A DNA stretch of 5,811 bases from Chromatiales bacterium (GTDB taxonomy: Bacteria > Pseudomonadota > Gammaproteobacteria > SZUA-152). Positions 5,573 to 5,811 of this stretch are shown here, piece by piece. The notes under the pieces are model-generated. The model saw only the letters and a program-made list of their open reading frames with translations, had not been told where the DNA came from and searched no databases. The translations under genes and the position numbers were made by a program. The DNA is taken from positions 1 through 5,811 of the forward strand of contig JALTPW010000092.1 of assembly GCA_026999335.1 (NCBI GenBank), written 5' to 3'. Positions within the stretch are counted from its first letter, which is position 1. Each line of letters opens with the position of its first letter.

Positions 5573-5811
5573 ATGGCTAAGACGAAGTGTAAGTCAGGGG
5601 CACGCCTGACTCAAAGCAAAACCTGCCAGGAACGATGTATTAAGGTTAACCAGATTCACTACCTGTACAAACTGAAGGATGATCACGCGGGAGCCGGTCG
5701 GCCAGTGCCGTGGATTCAGATGAAGGGCCACTGGCTGCAACAGGCGGGCTTTGAGATCGACACCCCGGTGAAGGTGCGGGTGATGGACGGTTGTCTGGTG
5801 CTTACCACTGA
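5573..5811 (+). CDS. symE: SymE-family type I toxin, 3' end missing
   Basis: Seventy-nine codons are visible before the window ends, so the C-terminus is unseen. The segment PVPWIQMKGHWLQQAGFE, then IDTPVKVRVMDGCLVLTT, matches the SymE fold, an AbrB-related beta-barrel. In E. coli SymE the equivalent reads LKGQWLEAAGF and VKVMEGCIVLT. E. coli SymE is an SOS-induced toxin that condenses the nucleoid or affects RNA. The N-terminal 30 residues are basic with several Cys and are not conserved with it. AGAGG lies 8 bases before the ATG, supporting this start. I see no LexA box in the leader, so SOS control is not supported here. The predicted antisense RNA opposite the start would be its antitoxin. 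Family is confident; toxicity is inferred. Confidence 0.8.
   Translation, partial: MAKTKCKSGARLTQSKTCQERCIKVNQIHYLYKLKDDHAGAGRPVPWIQMKGHWLQQAGFEIDTPVKVRVMDGCLVLTT
5586..5614 (-). promoter_or_regulatory. Candidate antisense promoter inside symE
   Basis: On the minus strand TTGAGT (5614-5609) and TACACT (5591-5586) are separated by exactly 17 bases, each matching 4 of 6 consensus positions. The predicted start near 5579 falls a few bases inside the symE coding region, as expected for a SymR-type antitoxin RNA. Confidence 0.45.

Larger units (their letters stand above)
5425..5579 (-). ncRNA. Candidate SymR-like antisense RNA
   Basis: A minus-strand promoter inside symE (5586-5614) and a minus-strand T6 terminator at 5425-5445 bracket about 155 bases. 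The predicted RNA would start near 5579 and be complementary to the symE start codon (5573-5575), its ribosome binding site (5560-5564) and the whole leader. In E. coli, SymR is a small RNA encoded opposite the symE 5' end that represses its translation. The arrangement here matches that logic, but the RNA is longer than the 77 bases reported for SymR and no sequence identity is claimed. Both ends are predictions. Confidence 0.5.

Noticed and set aside
1..5811. CRISPR array, tRNA or rRNA gene, or insertion sequence
   Set aside because: No regularly spaced long repeats, no tRNA-like or rRNA-like segment, and no transposase were seen on either strand.

Overview
The window looks like part of a proteobacterial mobile or accessory module, probably gammaproteobacterial. 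The gene families, the moderately high GC and two sites resembling enteric-type Xer/dif sites suggest this; no marker gene fixes the taxon. It holds four supportable genes. A minus-strand two-gene unit comprises a large CHC2 zinc-finger/Toprim primase-ATPase (4887 to 1639) and a Xer-like tyrosine recombinase (1639 to 644), overlapping by one base as TGATG. Divergent from it on the plus strand is a small XRE/Cro-CI-type regulator (5011-5403). Next comes the 5' part of a SymE-family toxin gene (5573 to the window edge).

Region by region: bases 1-643 hold no convincing gene but are rich in hairpins. They contain two dif-like sites in opposite orientation (249-276 and 385-414), both followed by the same 10-base GC-rich word. 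A short dispersed repeat lies at 528-559, with a near-identical copy inside the primase gene at 3649-3679. The 3' end of the primase gene has five 11-base direct repeats (1789-1843). The 4900-5010 spacer carries face-to-face candidate promoters and a perfect 6-5-6 inverted repeat that could be the regulator's operator. Between the regulator and symE, a GC hairpin has a T6 tract when read on the minus strand. A candidate minus-strand promoter lies just inside symE. Together they predict a SymR-like antisense RNA covering the symE start and ribosome binding site.

One major caution: bases 723-751 are an exact 29-base match to the reverse complement of the Illumina P5 flow-cell adapter and are followed by 11 A. 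They overwrite the part of the recombinase gene that should encode the conserved LGH catalytic segment. This is almost certainly a sequencing/assembly artefact, so the recombinase should not be read as an active-site variant.

Inferred working model: the regulator controls a primase-recombinase operon that replicates or mobilises the element, the dif-like sites are candidate recombination sites, and the SymE/antisense pair may act as a stabilising or stress cassette. The genes and repeats are visible in the sequence; the functional links are inference.
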